This document shows, piece by piece, positions 7,093-16,957 of a DNA stretch of 64,000 bases (its first letter is position 1; every line of letters starts with the position of its first letter). The notes beneath the pieces were generated by a model. That model searched no databases, was not told where the DNA came from, and saw only the letters and a list, made by a program, of their open reading frames with translations. Both the position numbers and the translations under genes were made by a program. Origin of the DNA: Chitinophaga pinensis (GTDB lineage: Bacteria; Bacteroidota; Bacteroidia; Chitinophagales; Chitinophagaceae); the NCBI GenBank assembly GCA_902167325.1, contig LR632930.1, forward strand, positions 2,294,001-2,358,000, written 5' to 3'.

Positions 7093-9426
7093 ATGAAATT
7101 CTTTTATACGATCGGCCTGTGTTTATTGGCCATTTTGCAGGCTGCCGGGCAGGAATTGCCCCGGCAAACCGTCAAAGGCATAATCACCGACCGGTCTACG
7201 CATTATCCCCTCCCCGGTGCAGCTATTTCCATTCCCACACTCAGTAAAGGAGCCGCTACCGATGAAAAAGGCGAGTTCCGTATTACAGACGTACCAGTTG
7301 GTCGTCATACCATCCAGATAACCATGATGGGTTATGAACCAGTGATCCTGCAGGGAGTGGAAGTGAACGCCGGTAAGGAAACCATGCTGGAAATTCCACT
7401 GACAGAAACGGTGATCACCCTCAAAGGCGCGGAAATAACCATGAAGCGCAGTGAAGGGCCGGGCAGCTCCCTGGCCCTCGCCAGCGCGCGACAGCTCAAT
7501 ATTGAAGAAGGTATGCGCTATGCCGGCAGCAGGAATGATCCTGCACGCATGGCCCAGAACTTTGCCGGAGTATCGGGTGCCAACGACGGGCGGAACGATA
7601 TCATCATCCGGGGTAACTCACCCGCAGGCGTACTCTGGCGTGCGGAAGGAGTGGACATTCCCAACCCCAACCACTACAGCACTTTTGGCGCTACCGGCGG
7701 ACCGGTAACTATTCTCAATACCAATACCCTCCGCAACTCCACCTTTCTGACAGGCGCTTTTCCGGCAGATTATGGCAACGCACTGGCAGGAGCCTTTGAC
7801 CTGCGCCTCCGAAACGGTAATAAAGACCGTTACGAAATGCTGGCACAGGTAGGTTTCAATGGATTTGAAGCAGCGGTAGAAGGCCCTCTGGGTAAAAAAG
7901 GAGGGGCATCCTTTCTGGTAGATTACCGGTATTCACTCGTAGCCGCTGTGCATGCATTGGGCTTAAACGTAGGAACCGGTGCCAGTATTCCCAAGTACCA
8001 GGACCTTACTATGAAAGTAAATGTGCCTACCAAAAAAGCCGGCACTTTCAGCCTCTTTGCCATGGGCGGCCTCAGTAATATCCATTTCATACCCGGAGAG
8101 GATTCTACCGATCTCTACAATACAGGCGATTATGAAGTGCTGACCACATCTAATATGGGTGTGGCGGGACTTACACACAGCTTTAATTTCTCGCCCAACA
8201 CATACGGCCGCGCCTTTGCAGCAGTATCCATGGCGGAAAGTAAAATGGATAATTTCGAATCGAAAGATGAGATCCGCGGGAAGCGGAGACTGGACCTGGA
8301 TTACAACCTCATGAAATCCAGCTTCGGCTACCGTGTGGATCATAAGTTTAATCCGCGTAACCAGTTCAGCATTGGTGTTTCCGGAGAAAGCATGCAACTC
8401 GATATGCGTAACCGACGTATCAAAGACGGGGATACTGAACTGAGCGATCTGGTGAACACCAGCAACAACACCTGGATAGGTAAAAGCTGGATGAACTGGC
8501 AGCACCGTGTGAACAACGATCTTACTTTCAATGCAGGCGTATACGGCCAGTACTTTGGACTGAATGAACAGTTTCAGGTAGAGCCGCGGGTAAATATGAA
8601 ATACGATTTTGCACGGAAGCAGTCCATCAATTTGGGGTTAGGTATGCACAGCCAGCTGCAGCAGCTGGAAGTATATTTCAATGAAACTGCCGGTAAACTC
8701 AGCAATAAGGAGCTTACACCTACCCGTGCGCTGCACGCCGTATTGGGGTACGATGCGATGGTGGGTGAACGCCTGCGTTTTAAAGCAGAAACCTACTACC
8801 AGCACCTGTACGAAGCACCTGTTGAAATCACCGCATCATCGTTCAGTTTGCTGAACTACGGGGCAGACTTTGGTTTCCCGGACAAACCGAATCTTTTCAA
8901 CAACGGCAAAGGCCGCAACTATGGCGTAGAGCTGACGCTCGAGAAGTACCTGCATAAAGGGTTTTACTTCCTCTTCACCCAGAGCCTCTTCAGTTCAAAA
9001 TATCAGGGCAGCGACAAGATCTGGCGTAACACCGCCTTCAATTCACAATATGTTACCAACTTCCTCATTGGCCGCGAATGGACGATTAAGCCCGGCTTCA
9101 GCGTGGGAGCCGACAGTAAAGTGAGCGTAGCGGGCGGCCAATGGTATACGCCTTTCAATGAACAGGCTACCGTGGCTGCAGGGTATGTGGTGTACCAGGA
9201 AGACAAAGCTTTTACACTCCGGAACGATATGTACTTCCGCTGCGACCTGAAATTCTCCTTCACCTGGGAACTGGGCCGGACCACTCAGAAATTCTTTATA
9301 GATTTACAGAACCTGACCGCCAGAAAGAATATCTACACCCGTACGATAGATGTGGAAACCGGTAAGATCAAGCAGGTGAACCAGATAGGGCTATTCCCGA
9401 ACGTTAACTACCAGTTTACCTTTTAA
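7093..9426 (+). CDS. TonB-dependent receptor-like outer-membrane protein with carboxypeptidase-like N-terminal domain
   Basis: From the ATG at 7093 the protein has 777 residues and a clean signal peptide (MKFFYTIGLCLLAILQAAGQ). A carboxypeptidase-regulatory-like beta domain follows at about residues 25-110 (VKGIITDRSTHYPLPGAAIS), then a plug region (IIIRGNSPAGVLWRAEGVDI) and a C-terminal barrel ending NYQFTF. There is no SusC-type signature and no SusD partner, so it is not a standard glycan importer. It is followed after 18 bases by a sensor kinase and then a response regulator, which suggests that its ligand or its expression is tied to that signalling pair. The ligand is unknown. Confidence 0.85.
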   Translation: MKFFYTIGLCLLAILQAAGQELPRQTVKGIITDRSTHYPLPGAAISIPTLSKGAATDEKGEFRITDVPVGRHTIQITMMGYEPVILQGVEVNAGKETMLEIPLTETVITLKGAEITMKRSEGPGSSLALASARQLNIEEGMRYAGSRNDPARMAQNFAGVSGANDGRNDIIIRGNSPAGVLWRAEGVDIPNPNHYSTFGATGGPVTILNTNTLRNSTFLTGAFPADYGNALAGAFDLRLRNGNKDRYEMLAQVGFNGFEAAVEGPLGKKGGASFLVDYRYSLVAAVHALGLNVGTGASIPKYQDLTMKVNVPTKKAGTFSLFAMGGLSNIHFIPGEDSTDLYNTGDYEVLTTSNMGVAGLTHSFNFSPNTYGRAFAAVSMAESKMDNFESKDEIRGKRRLDLDYNLMKSSFGYRVDHKFNPRNQFSIGVSGESMQLDMRNRRIKDGDTELSDLVNTSNNTWIGKSWMNWQHRVNNDLTFNAGVYGQYFGLNEQFQVEPRVNMKYDFARKQSINLGLGMHSQLQQLEVYFNETAGKLSNKELTPTRALHAVLGYDAMVGERLRFKAETYYQHLYEAPVEITASSFSLLNYGADFGFPDKPNLFNNGKGRNYGVELTLEKYLHKGFYFLFTQSLFSSKYQGSDKIWRNTAFNSQYVTNFLIGREWTIKPGFSVGADSKVSVAGGQWYTPFNEQATVAAGYVVYQEDKAFTLRNDMYFRCDLKFSFTWELGRTTQKFFIDLQNLTARKNIYTRTIDVETGKIKQVNQIGLFPNVNYQFTF

Positions 9427-9444
9427 AGCAAACAGACGAGGCAT

Positions 9445-10470
9445 ATGCGTAACAACGAGACGGCACTCGGATTCAACGATAAATGGTTTGTGCTGCTGGG
9501 CATCCCCCTGCTGGGGTTCCTGACGCCGATCATGTACCTCGGTGTACGGTTTACCCGCGCGCCCCGGTACACCTGGCTGGCATTTGCCTTCTCGGTAGCT
9601 ATCACCGCTCTTTTCTGGATGGGCAACCGCTGGATCATCATTCAATTACGGCGTAAGTATCCGCTGCTGAGCCAGGCACCTAAAAGGATCGCCCTTACCG
9701 TTCTGGGGATGTTCGTATTCACCTTCGCTGTGTCTAATTTCAACGGGGTAACACCACCGCTGTGGTCAGACATTCAGCTGCCTTACCCCGACCTGAACGT
9801 GCTGGGCATGATCAATACCCTGCTTATCGCGGGTATCTATGAAGTAGTATGGTATCAGGCGCAACTGCGGCTTTCCATGCACGGGCAGGAAGAGTTGCGG
9901 AACGAAAGCCTGCAGGCACAGATCAGGGCGCTGAAGAGCCAGGTAGACCCGCATTTTCTTTTTAATAACCTCAACACCCTCAGCTCCGTTGTGCACAGTG
10001 ATCCGGATAAGGCAGAGCATTTTATTCAGCAATTGTCGAAGTTGTACAGGCATATGCTGGAAGTGCAGGAAACAACCCTGATTTCCGTGAAGGAGGAACT
10101 GGGGCTGCTGGAAGCATATGTTTACCTTCTCAAAACCCGCTTCGGCGATAACCTGCTTGTAACGATTGATGTACCTGATGCATATCACGACCGCAAAATC
10201 ATCCCGTTTGCCCTGCAGATCGTAGTGGAAAATGCCATGAAGCACAACATTGTATCGGCCGCCAAACCATTAAACGTGCGGATAGAAGTGGTGCAGGATA
10301 AGATCGTGGTCACCAATAACCTGCAAAGGAAACTGCATGGGGTTTCTTCTACGGGCAAAGGGCTGGAGAATATCAATTCCCGTGTACGCCTGCTGCGCGG
10401 GCAGGAAGTAGAACATGTGATAACGGCCGATCAGTTCATCGTATTATTGCCCATATTTCCATCCGCATGA
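9445..10470 (+). CDS. LytS-family membrane histidine kinase
   Basis: A 341-residue protein has four predicted membrane helices in the first 140 residues, a short coiled segment, and a His_kinase domain with the phospho-acceptor motif DPHFLFNNLN (His170). The ATP-binding part is compact (VVENAMKHN, then a GKGLENINSR motif). No separate periplasmic sensor domain is present, so the signal is probably read within or at the membrane. Its stop overlaps the following LytTR regulator by four bases (ATGA), so the two are translationally coupled. Confidence 0.92.
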   Translation: MRNNETALGFNDKWFVLLGIPLLGFLTPIMYLGVRFTRAPRYTWLAFAFSVAITALFWMGNRWIIIQLRRKYPLLSQAPKRIALTVLGMFVFTFAVSNFNGVTPPLWSDIQLPYPDLNVLGMINTLLIAGIYEVVWYQAQLRLSMHGQEELRNESLQAQIRALKSQVDPHFLFNNLNTLSSVVHSDPDKAEHFIQQLSKLYRHMLEVQETTLISVKEELGLLEAYVYLLKTRFGDNLLVTIDVPDAYHDRKIIPFALQIVVENAMKHNIVSAAKPLNVRIEVVQDKIVVTNNLQRKLHGVSSTGKGLENINSRVRLLRGQEVEHVITADQFIVLLPIFPSA

Positions 10471-11237
10471 TAAAAGTGGTGATTATAGAAGACGAAGCCC
10501 CTGCGGCGCAGAAGCTCAAAACATTACTGGGCCGCCACCACGAAGCCGTGGAAGTACTCGCCGTGCTCGACAGTGTGGAAGAGTCCGCCAAATGGTTCCG
10601 GCATTTTCCCATGCCCGACCTGATCTTTATGGATGTGCAGCTGGCAGACGGGCTTAGCCTGGAGATCTTCCGGCAGGTACCCCTTACCGCACCGGTCATC
10701 TTTACCACCGCATACGATCAATACATGTTGCAGGCCTTCCGGAACAACGGTATTGAATATCTGCTGAAGCCCCTTGATGAAGAAGAGCTGCGGCAGGCGC
10801 TGGCTAAGTTCCGCCAGTTCTTTATGCCCCGGCAGGAAGCAGGCGGAGGGTTGGAAGATAAGATCCGGCAGCTGCTGCAATACGTGCAACCCGCGCAATA
10901 CAAGGAGCGCTTTCTCGTGAAAACGGGCCAGCAATTATACTATGTAAACACTACAGATCTGGCCTGCGTATTTGCAGAAGGGAAGCTCGTGTTTGCACTC
11001 GATTTTGCCGGTAAAAAGCATGTGATGGAAGATAACCTGGCTACACTGGAACATCAATTATCGCCAAAGGAATTTTACCGCGTGAGCCGCCACCTGATTG
11101 TACATGTGAAAAGCGTGCGCCGCGTGCACCCATGGTTCAGCGGCCGCCTGAAGCTCGATCTGCAGCCTGCGCCGGAAGTGGAGCTGGAAGTGAGCCGAGA
11201 CAGGGTACCGGGCTTCAAGGAGTGGCTCGGGAAGTAA
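10467..11237 (+). CDS. LytTR-family response regulator
   Basis: This 256-residue regulator has an N-terminal receiver domain with acidic pair E8-D9, phospho-acceptor D56 (LIFMDVQ), a conserved T in FTTAYDQY and K in LLKPLDEEE. A C-terminal LytTR DNA-binding domain follows at about residues 150-250 (FLVKTGQQLYYV, RVSRHLIVHVKSV). It overlaps the upstream kinase by four bases and is its evident partner. Its target genes cannot be deduced; the upstream receptor gene is one candidate. Confidence 0.93.
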   Translation: MIKVVIIEDEAPAAQKLKTLLGRHHEAVEVLAVLDSVEESAKWFRHFPMPDLIFMDVQLADGLSLEIFRQVPLTAPVIFTTAYDQYMLQAFRNNGIEYLLKPLDEEELRQALAKFRQFFMPRQEAGGGLEDKIRQLLQYVQPAQYKERFLVKTGQQLYYVNTTDLACVFAEGKLVFALDFAGKKHVMEDNLATLEHQLSPKEFYRVSRHLIVHVKSVRRVHPWFSGRLKLDLQPAPEVELEVSRDRVPGFKEWLGK

Positions 11238-11270
11238 ATTTTTGCTGCCAATACATACCATCTCTTACGA

Positions 11271-11308
11271 AAAAGGGCTGACGGAAAGAATCCGGTCAGC
11301 CCTTTATT
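11271..11308. terminator. Bidirectional terminator between convergent genes
   Basis: An 11-base inverted repeat (11272-11282 with 11295-11305) is flanked by A-rich sequence on one side and T-rich on the other. It can stop transcription of both the LytTR regulator and the converging TlpA-like gene. Confidence 0.8.
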
Positions 11309-11325
11309 ATTCAACTGTGGTACGC

Positions 11326-12456
11326 TTATTTGATCACTTCCGCGAGTTTGGCGGTCAGTGCATCGCCACGGAGATTCTTGGCGATGATTTTGCCCTGAGG
11401 ATCGAGCAGGAAGTTCTGGGGGATGGAGCGCACGGCATAGAGCTGTGCAGCGGCATTTTTCCAGAAAGCCAGATCGGAAACCTGAGGCCAGGTAAGACCG
11501 TCGTCGGAAATTGCTTTCAGCCATTTGTCTTTTGCATTGGGCTGGTCGAGCGATACACCGAGGATGGTGAAGTTCTTGTCTTTGTATTCATTATATGCTT
11601 TCACCACATGCGGGTTTTCTGCACGGCAGGGACCGCACCAGGAAGCCCAGAAATCGATGAGTACGTATTTGCCACGGAAAGAAGAGAGGGCGATAGGATT
11701 GCCTTCAGGATCGTTCTGTGTGAAATCGGGAGCCACAGCACCGAGGGATACTGCTTTCACTTTTTCCAGCATCTCAGCATATGCTTTGCCATCAGGGCTT
11801 TGCTGTACAACGGGAGCCAGCTTGGCGAACATGGGCTGGATGGTGTTATAGTCAGGAACGGAGCCTGCGAATTGTTTCAGCGCGTCGAGCCCTGCGAGGG
11901 ATTTGGTATGCGATTCAGCGAATTTCTTCATGATCGCATCTTCATCTTCACCTATCTGCTTGCTTTCTGCCATGATTACGGACATGAAAGCAGAGTCTTT
12001 CTTCTGATCTTCGGTAGCGCCATAGTAACGTGCCATAAGGGCTTTGTTACGCTCGCCGAGGGGCTTCATCTGTGCATCGAGTGCCTGCAGATCGGTGGTG
12101 TGGATACCGCCTTTCACAGTAGCCGTCTTCATAGAGTCGGCGCTCTTGATGTTAATGGTGCCCGGCTCGAGGAAGATCTTCACTGACTCCGACTGATGAA
12201 TGACGCGGCTTACACCGGGACCGTAGTTCAGGAATACGGTTGCTTTGGTGATACCGGGTACAGTACCTGAGAAAGAGAACTCACCGTTTTTAAGGAAGGA
12301 AGAATCGCGTTTCTGCTCACCGTCCACTGAATAAACGAGGTACGACTTAACGGGTTCATTGTAGTTCCCGATCTTGCCTTTTACCGTATACTTGGTTTGG
12401 GCATGAACGAGCGCCGGCAGGAGCAGCACTGCTGGCAGCATCTGAAATCTTTTCAT
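11326..12456 (-). CDS. TlpA-like thioredoxin-fold protein with N-terminal DUF4369
   Basis: A 376-residue secreted protein with a signal peptide (ending LVHAQ). An N-terminal beta domain of the DUF4369 type covers about residues 22-120 (YTVKGKIGNYNEPVKSYLVY), then a helical linker, then an AhpC/TSA thioredoxin fold from about residue 235. The redox motif is WCGPC within DFWASWCGPCRAENPHV. Proteins of this class are abundant in Bacteroidota and act in periplasmic thiol-disulfide exchange. Substrate is unknown. Confidence 0.92.
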   Translation of the reverse strand: MKRFQMLPAVLLLPALVHAQTKYTVKGKIGNYNEPVKSYLVYSVDGEQKRDSSFLKNGEFSFSGTVPGITKATVFLNYGPGVSRVIHQSESVKIFLEPGTINIKSADSMKTATVKGGIHTTDLQALDAQMKPLGERNKALMARYYGATEDQKKDSAFMSVIMAESKQIGEDEDAIMKKFAESHTKSLAGLDALKQFAGSVPDYNTIQPMFAKLAPVVQQSPDGKAYAEMLEKVKAVSLGAVAPDFTQNDPEGNPIALSSFRGKYVLIDFWASWCGPCRAENPHVVKAYNEYKDKNFTILGVSLDQPNAKDKWLKAISDDGLTWPQVSDLAFWKNAAAQLYAVRSIPQNFLLDPQGKIIAKNLRGDALTAKLAEVIK

Positions 12457-12544
12457 GATTGGTTTGATTTTTACGCTCTAAAAATAGGGAAAGAATTCGG
12501 TTGCGGACTTGCCGCCTGTCAAAAAAATGCCCCCGGGAAAGGGT

Positions 12545-13426
12545 TTATCCGCCCTTTTGCTGGCGGTAATGGTTGGGTGACATGCCCATCAGCCGGGTAA
12601 AAAACCGGGAAAAGTAATACTGATCGCTCATGCCCACACTGGCAGCCACCTCCTTGATTCTCAGTTCAGTATACAGGAGCAACTCACATGCTTTCTGCAC
12701 TTTCAGGTTGTTGAAGTACTCAATAGGCGTATAGCCCGTCTTTTTCTTAAACTGATGTACGAAGTGAGAAACGGAGAGATTGGCAGACTTCGCCAGCTCC
12801 TGAAGTGGCAGCTGGGAGCCGATCTGCTGCTTCATAAGAGCAGTGGCGGCAGCCACGATCTCACGGCTGTCGGCCTGGTTGTCTGGTGTGTACCGTTCAG
12901 GGAAAAGGAGGGAGGCAAGAAACTGGCCGAAGCAAAGATTGGCGTAAAAGATGTTGTCGAGGTCATTGCCGTTCTCCAGCTGCCGGTAAATAGACCCGAA
13001 CAGCGTGATGCGCTGATCCCGCCAGGGCACGGTGCTTTTCAGCGATTCTGCTTTATCTTCCAATGAACGGATCACAGTATCGGATGCACTCCCGTCGAAG
13101 TGTACCCAGTAAATCGTCCACGGGTCAGTTTCATCTGCACTGTAGGTATGCGCGGTTTTCCGGGGAATGATGAAGAAATCTCCCGCACTTACGGAATATG
13201 TTTGCCTGTTGAAACGTGCACTGCCCTTGCCGTCTACACAATAAATGAGAATGTGCTGATCCACCCCGTCTGGCCGCATACGGTGATGGAACCGGGCTTT
13301 GGGATAGTATCCCATATCAGTGATGTACAGCGCAGCCATCAGATCGTTTTGGGCGCATTGTTCCTGGAGGATTTTGCGCGGGATAACTACGGCCTGCTGC
13401 CCGTCGAAACCATCTTTTTTCTTCAT
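12545..13426 (-). CDS. AraC-family transcriptional regulator
   Basis: A 293-residue protein has an N-terminal cupin ligand-binding domain (about 35-130; QHILIYCVDGKGSARF, GDFFIIPRKTAHTY) and a C-terminal double helix-turn-helix AraC domain (about 190-290; LQELAKSANLSVSHFVHQFK and a late GMSPNHYRQQ). It is divergent from susC, separated by about 257 bases, and probably controls the SusCD locus in response to a sugar or derivative. The ligand is not deducible. Confidence 0.92.
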   Translation of the reverse strand: MKKKDGFDGQQAVVIPRKILQEQCAQNDLMAALYITDMGYYPKARFHHRMRPDGVDQHILIYCVDGKGSARFNRQTYSVSAGDFFIIPRKTAHTYSADETDPWTIYWVHFDGSASDTVIRSLEDKAESLKSTVPWRDQRITLFGSIYRQLENGNDLDNIFYANLCFGQFLASLLFPERYTPDNQADSREIVAAATALMKQQIGSQLPLQELAKSANLSVSHFVHQFKKKTGYTPIEYFNNLKVQKACELLLYTELRIKEVAASVGMSDQYYFSRFFTRLMGMSPNHYRQQKGG

Positions 13427-13618
13427 GAAGCTTCAGTTTACATCTCCGTAAGATTATCCATTTATCAATCCTGTTGCACGATGTTCCGGTGTATACAAAT
13501 ATATGATATACAAGGATATTTTTATCATTTACCCTTGCGCTTAGGCAAACCTTTCCATATCAGCATAAAATCCATCACTTCCCCAATCATATCCATTTTT
13601 CATTTTAATTCATCGATA

Positions 13619-13626
13619 TATATTTG
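13619..13626 (+). promoter_or_regulatory. -7 promoter element TATATTTG upstream of susC
   Basis: TATATTTG is a perfect TANNTTTG match. The -33 position holds a run of T but no TTTG, as expected of a promoter that needs an activator such as the divergent AraC protein. It lies 57 bases before the susC start. Confidence 0.5.
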
Positions 13627-13683
13627 AAGCCGAACAGCATCAACATTAGACGCAATCAACCAAATTATTAAAATCTCTGGGCT

Positions 13684-16600
13684 ATGAAAGTGATCCACGT
13701 TCACTCCATTCCGGGCGGGCAAGTTATATCCCCGCCCCGTGAACTTTCGTTGTTACATTATAACGTCAGGTTAGTAAAATTCCTTTTCGGGGCACTGTTC
13801 ATGGTGTTATTACCACTATGCCTTGCCGCGCAGGAAAGCGGCGGGCTGGTGACGGTAACGGGCAGCGTGAAAGATTCTTCCGGTATGCGCCTGCCGGGTG
13901 TTACTGTATTAGTGGCGGGCGTAACAGGGAAAGGTACCACTACCAACTCCGACGGCAGGTTCGTACTGGATGTGAACCCCAATGCCACCCTCCAGTTCAC
14001 GCTCATGGGATTTGAGACCGTGATTATTCCGCTTGCCGGCAAAAAGACGATCGACGTTGTACTTCGTGAAAGAGTCAGCCAACTGACCGATGTGGTAATT
14101 ACCGCCTATGGCAAAAAGCAACAGCGGGAGGCGATTGTGGGAGCTGTGACCACTGTGAATCCTAAAGATCTTAAAATCCCCTCCAGCAATCTTACTACGG
14201 CACTGGCAGGACAAGTGGCCGGTATGATCGCTTACCAGCGCAGCGGTCAGCCGGGACAAGACAACGCTACCTTCTTCGTCCGGGGTGTTACGACCTTCGG
14301 CTACAAGCAGGATCCTCTTATCCTGATTGATAACGTGGAACTAACGGCCACCGACCTTGCCCGCCTGCAGGTAGACGATATCGCCAGTTTTTCCATACTG
14401 AAAGATGCCAGCGCCACATCTCTTTACGGAGCACGGGGCGCCAACGGCGTTATTCTTGTGACAACGAAAGAGGGCAAAACCGGTAAAGCGAAGATCAACT
14501 TCCGCTTCGAGAACTCTATTTCCCAGGCTACGAAAAACATCGAGATGGCAGATCCCGTGTCGTATATGGAGCTTTATAATGAAGCTATCATGACGAGGGA
14601 TTCCCTCGGTGCACCGCGCTATGACCAGAACAAGATCAATCACACCCGTAATGGAGACAACAAATTCGTGTACCCGGCGGTAAACTGGATGGGAGAGCTG
14701 TTCAAGCAGCGTACCAATAACCAGCGCGCCAACCTCAGCGTGAGCGGTGGTGGTGAAGTAGCCCGGTATTATGTGGCGGGCGCTTTCAACCGGGATAATG
14801 GTATACTGAAAGTAAACCCTGTCAATAATTTCAATAACAACGTAAGGCTGGATAATTACCAGCTCCGTTCCAATGTAAATATCAATCTCACCAAAACTAC
14901 CGAAATGGTGGTGCGCTTATCGGGCAACTTCGATGAATACACCGGTCCTGTTACACAGGATGCTTCCTATGGTACCGATTTGTATTCGCTGGTGATGCAT
15001 ACCAGTCCGGTCGATTTCCCGGCGTTCTACACCCCCGATTCTTCCACCGTATTTGAAAAGCATATTCTTTTCGGCAACAAGCTGCGGGAAGACGGCACCC
15101 TTGGCGCCAACCCTTATGCCCAGCTGCTTCGTGGATACAAGAATTTTTCCCGCTCCCGTATGTCGGCGCAGGTAGAGCTGACGCAGAACCTGTCGTTCGT
15201 CACCCCGGGGCTTAATTTCCGCGGAATGGTGACGACTAACCGGTATTCCTTCTTCGATGTGGTGCGCCAGTATAATCCTTTCTTTTACCAGGTGGGTGAT
15301 TACGACAGGAGAACGGACCAGTTCCGCCTCGTATGGCTGAATAACAAACCCGGAGAAGCCACGGAATACCTTGGTTTTACACCCGGCAACCGGGTGATTT
15401 CCACCTTTGTTTACCTGCAGGGGGTGCTGGATTACAACCGTACCTTCGGGGATCATACGATCAGCAGTACCCTCGTTGGCACCCGCCAGCAGACGCTGAA
15501 TACAGACGGTTCTACCTTACAGACCTCCCTGCCATACCGCAATATGGGGCTTGCAGGGCGTGCTACATATTCTTACCTGAGCCGTTACTTCCTGGAGTTC
15601 AACTTCGGATACAATGGCAGTGAGCGTTTTTCTACCAACAACCGCTTCGGTTTCTTCCCTACCATCGGGGCATCATGGGTGATATCAAATGAGAGAATGT
15701 GGGAAGGGCTGAGGGATGTGGTAACGAGGGCTAAGGTACGCGCGAGCCATGGGCTTGTGGGTAACGATGCCATCGGCTCTCAACGGTTCTTCTACATGTC
15801 TGAAGTAAATATGAACTCAGGATATGGCGCCACTTTCGGAAGAAATAATGCTTACACCCGCAACGGGGTATCCATTTCCAACTACGAAAACCGTGACGTG
15901 ACCTGGGAAACCTCTTATCAAACGAATATCGGGCTGGAACTGTCATTCTTCGATAAGCTCAATTTCATCGGGGAGATCTACCGCCAGCGCCGTACCAATA
16001 TCCTGCAGGAGCGTGCTTCTATACCAAGTACGTCAGGACTTGAAGCGGGAATAAGTGCCAATATCGGCGAGGCCATGTCGCAGGGTATAGATCTTTCGCT
16101 GGATTACAAACAGAATTTCGGTAAAGATGTATGGGCAGCAGTTCGCGGTAACCTGACGTATGCTTCCAACGAATTCAAACAATTCGAAGAGCCTAAGTTC
16201 AATGAACCCTGGCGTTCACGCATCGGTAATTCTATCAACCAGGTATACGGATTTATTGCGGAAAGATTGTTTGTTGACGACGAAGAAGTAGCCAATTCAC
16301 CCCGCCAGAACTTTAACGGCTTCGTGCCCCGCGGTGGTGATATCAAGTATCGCGATGTAAACGGCGACGGGCAAATCACTGAGCGTGATATGGTGCCTAT
16401 CGGCATGCCTACTGCACCCGAGCTGGTGTATGGCGCAGGTTTCTCCGTAGGGTATAAAAACTTCGACTTGTCTGCTTTCTTCCAGGGCCTTGGCCGGGAG
16501 TCTTTCTTCATCGACGTATCTGATGTAGACAATGGAGGTACTTATCTGGAAAGCACGATGCCTTTCGTTGGCAACGCGCAGATATTAAAGGCGTATGCGG

Positions 16601-16947
16601 AGAATCACTGGTCTGAAGAAAATCAGAACATCTATGCCATGATACCCCGTTTATCCCATACACATAACTACAACTCAGCGCCCTCGCCTTCGGATAAGGT
16701 TACCATTCCCAACACCTGGTTCATGCGGAACGGGGCCTTCCTGCGGTTGAAAAGCCTGGAGGCCGGTTATACCATCCCGAAGCACATCACAAAACGTTAT
16801 CACATCGAGAATCTGCGGATCTATTTCAACGGGCTGAACCTGCATACCTGGAGCGCATTCAAACTGTGGGATCCGGAAATGGCCGGCAAGGGCATGTCTT
16901 ACCCGGTGCAGAAAGTGTTCAACTTCGGTATTAACGTCAATCTGTAG
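13684..16947 (+). CDS. SusC/RagA-family TonB-linked outer-membrane transporter
   Basis: A 1087-residue TonB-dependent transporter. A carboxypeptidase-like domain occupies about residues 55-130 (VTGSVKDSSGMRLPGVTVLV), followed by the SusC signature region DVVITAYGKKQQREAIVGAV, the plug (ILKDASATSLYGARGANGVI) and a large barrel ending in FNFGINVNL. It imports oligomers across the outer membrane together with the SusD lipoprotein 10 bases downstream. The N-terminus is unusually long: about 28 residues precede the hydrophobic core of the signal peptide, so translation may begin at a later codon. The divergent AraC gene is the likely regulator. Confidence 0.95.
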   Translation: MKVIHVHSIPGGQVISPPRELSLLHYNVRLVKFLFGALFMVLLPLCLAAQESGGLVTVTGSVKDSSGMRLPGVTVLVAGVTGKGTTTNSDGRFVLDVNPNATLQFTLMGFETVIIPLAGKKTIDVVLRERVSQLTDVVITAYGKKQQREAIVGAVTTVNPKDLKIPSSNLTTALAGQVAGMIAYQRSGQPGQDNATFFVRGVTTFGYKQDPLILIDNVELTATDLARLQVDDIASFSILKDASATSLYGARGANGVILVTTKEGKTGKAKINFRFENSISQATKNIEMADPVSYMELYNEAIMTRDSLGAPRYDQNKINHTRNGDNKFVYPAVNWMGELFKQRTNNQRANLSVSGGGEVARYYVAGAFNRDNGILKVNPVNNFNNNVRLDNYQLRSNVNINLTKTTEMVVRLSGNFDEYTGPVTQDASYGTDLYSLVMHTSPVDFPAFYTPDSSTVFEKHILFGNKLREDGTLGANPYAQLLRGYKNFSRSRMSAQVELTQNLSFVTPGLNFRGMVTTNRYSFFDVVRQYNPFFYQVGDYDRRTDQFRLVWLNNKPGEATEYLGFTPGNRVISTFVYLQGVLDYNRTFGDHTISSTLVGTRQQTLNTDGSTLQTSLPYRNMGLAGRATYSYLSRYFLEFNFGYNGSERFSTNNRFGFFPTIGASWVISNERMWEGLRDVVTRAKVRASHGLVGNDAIGSQRFFYMSEVNMNSGYGATFGRNNAYTRNGVSISNYENRDVTWETSYQTNIGLELSFFDKLNFIGEIYRQRRTNILQERASIPSTSGLEAGISANIGEAMSQGIDLSLDYKQNFGKDVWAAVRGNLTYASNEFKQFEEPKFNEPWRSRIGNSINQVYGFIAERLFVDDEEVANSPRQNFNGFVPRGGDIKYRDVNGDGQITERDMVPIGMPTAPELVYGAGFSVGYKNFDLSAFFQGLGRESFFIDVSDVDNGGTYLESTMPFVGNAQILKAYAENHWSEENQNIYAMIPRLSHTHNYNSAPSPSDKVTIPNTWFMRNGAFLRLKSLEAGYTIPKHITKRYHIENLRIYFNGLNLHTWSAFKLWDPEMAGKGMSYPVQKVFNFGINVNL

Positions 16948-16957
16948 GGAGTTAAAA

